From: Pseudoluteimonas sp044226035
GTDB taxonomy: Bacteria; Pseudomonadota; Gammaproteobacteria; Xanthomonadales; Xanthomonadaceae
NCBI GenBank assembly: GCA_044226035.1
Contig: JBGAHT010000065.1
Span: 1 to 13,707, forward strand
Direction of reading: 5' to 3'
Length of the DNA: 13,707 bases
Shown here: piece after piece, positions 13,358 through 13,707 of the stretch
How positions within the stretch are numbered: position 1 is the first letter of the stretch
Layout of the letters: each line of letters begins with the position of its first letter
Position numbers and translations under genes: made by a program
Notes under the pieces: model-generated
What the model saw: the letters and a program-made list of their open reading frames with translations, nothing else
Told to the model about the DNA's origin: nothing
Databases searched by the model: none

Positions 13358-13707
13358 ATGTTTCGGACCGACTCCGCTCAGCTCCGGGCGAACCCGGTTC
13401 CACGCGCCGATGCGGCCAGCGCTGCAACAGCCACGGCGATGATCGGTGAGTCGGAGGCCTTCGCGCAGGCCCGGTGCCTGCTGCGGCGCTATGTGCGCGC
13501 CCGGCAACTGCCCGCGGCGGAGGAGCAGCGCGATATCGAGGCGGAAACGCTGCGGGTGCGGCCGCGCTACGAATCGCGGCGCTACGGCAATCCGCGCTAT
13601 GCGCGCCTGGCCCGGCATTGCGCCGACGAGATCCGCCGCGGCGCCGACGACGAATCCGAAATGGGCGTCTACCACGACCTGTTCCAACCGCAGCGCGAAG
13701 CGAACCT
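13358..13707 (+). CDS. Unidentified protein, 3' end beyond window
   Basis: An open frame of 116 codons from ATG at 13358 to the window edge without a stop. AAGGA lies 7 bases before the ATG, one of the best ribosome-binding sites in the window, and third positions are GC-rich, both typical of a real gene here. The visible part begins MFRTDSAQLRANPVPRADAA and is Ala/Arg-rich. It has a basic, probably helical stretch (ARCLLRRYVRARQLPAAEEQRDIEAE, about 38-64), then RYESRRYGNPRYARLARHCADEIRRGADDESE with Tyr/Arg-rich spacing. There is no signal peptide or membrane segment. I do not recognise the family. An overlapping minus-strand frame (13175-13687) looks like its shadow. Confidence 0.6.
   Translation, partial: MFRTDSAQLRANPVPRADAASAATATAMIGESEAFAQARCLLRRYVRARQLPAAEEQRDIEAETLRVRPRYESRRYGNPRYARLARHCADEIRRGADDESEMGVYHDLFQPQREAN

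Noticed and set aside
13175..13687. Minus-strand open frame of 170 codons near the right edge
   Set aside because: GTG start without a ribosome-binding site and shadow-like composition; the plus-strand frame over the same DNA has a strong ribosome-binding site.

Overview
The window looks like a chromosomal segment of a high-GC gammaproteobacterium of the Xanthomonadaceae (Lysobacter/Luteimonas/Xanthomonas type). This rests on the very high GC third positions, the gene order thrS-infC-rpmI-rplT-pheS-pheT-ihfA-merR-tRNA-Pro, an IF3 that appears to start at an AUC codon, and intergenic tracts built of GGGATTC-like heptamers that I associate with this family. The family assignment is inference; I could not run a search.

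Positions 1-8063 hold a long minus-strand translation cluster. Read in its own direction it is: thrS promoter and leader with a candidate Thr-Thr leader peptide and intrinsic terminator, thrS, infC (AUC start), a palindromic repeat, an internal promoter with a structured 140-nt leader, rpmI, rplT, an intrinsic terminator just before pheS, pheS, a heptamer-repeat element, pheT, ihfA, a short MerR-type regulator, and tRNA-Pro(GGG) with its own -10 box and terminator. The products are two class II tRNA synthetases, initiation factor 3, two ribosomal proteins, the alpha subunit of a nucleoid protein and a tRNA. Several control points look RNA-based: leader peptide/terminator, non-canonical start codon, ribosomal-protein leader and terminator/attenuator.

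Positions 8080-9802 hold a divergent plus-strand pair joined by an ATGA overlap: a fold-type IV PLP enzyme and a small sulfotransferase-fold protein. Their substrate is unknown. tRNA-Val(GAC) follows on the minus strand, with a terminator. Then comes uvrB (minus; UvrABC excision repair), with a perfect 24-bp palindrome directly after its stop.

Positions 12079-13707 hold the uvrB upstream region, with a roughly 104-bp imperfect inverted repeat of REP type. An orphan GspH/FimT-type pseudopilin (plus) follows, then tRNA-Asn(GTT) (plus), a strong hairpin, about 190 bases with nothing I recognise, and the 5' part of an unidentified plus-strand gene that runs off the window edge.

Most of the window is ordinary housekeeping sequence. 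The parts most worth a second look are the thrS leader, the paired heptamer elements directly upstream of thrS and pheT (plus a related tract inside pheT), the rpmI leader, and the aminotransferase/sulfotransferase pair in which the usual cofactor-binding Glu appears to be Thr.
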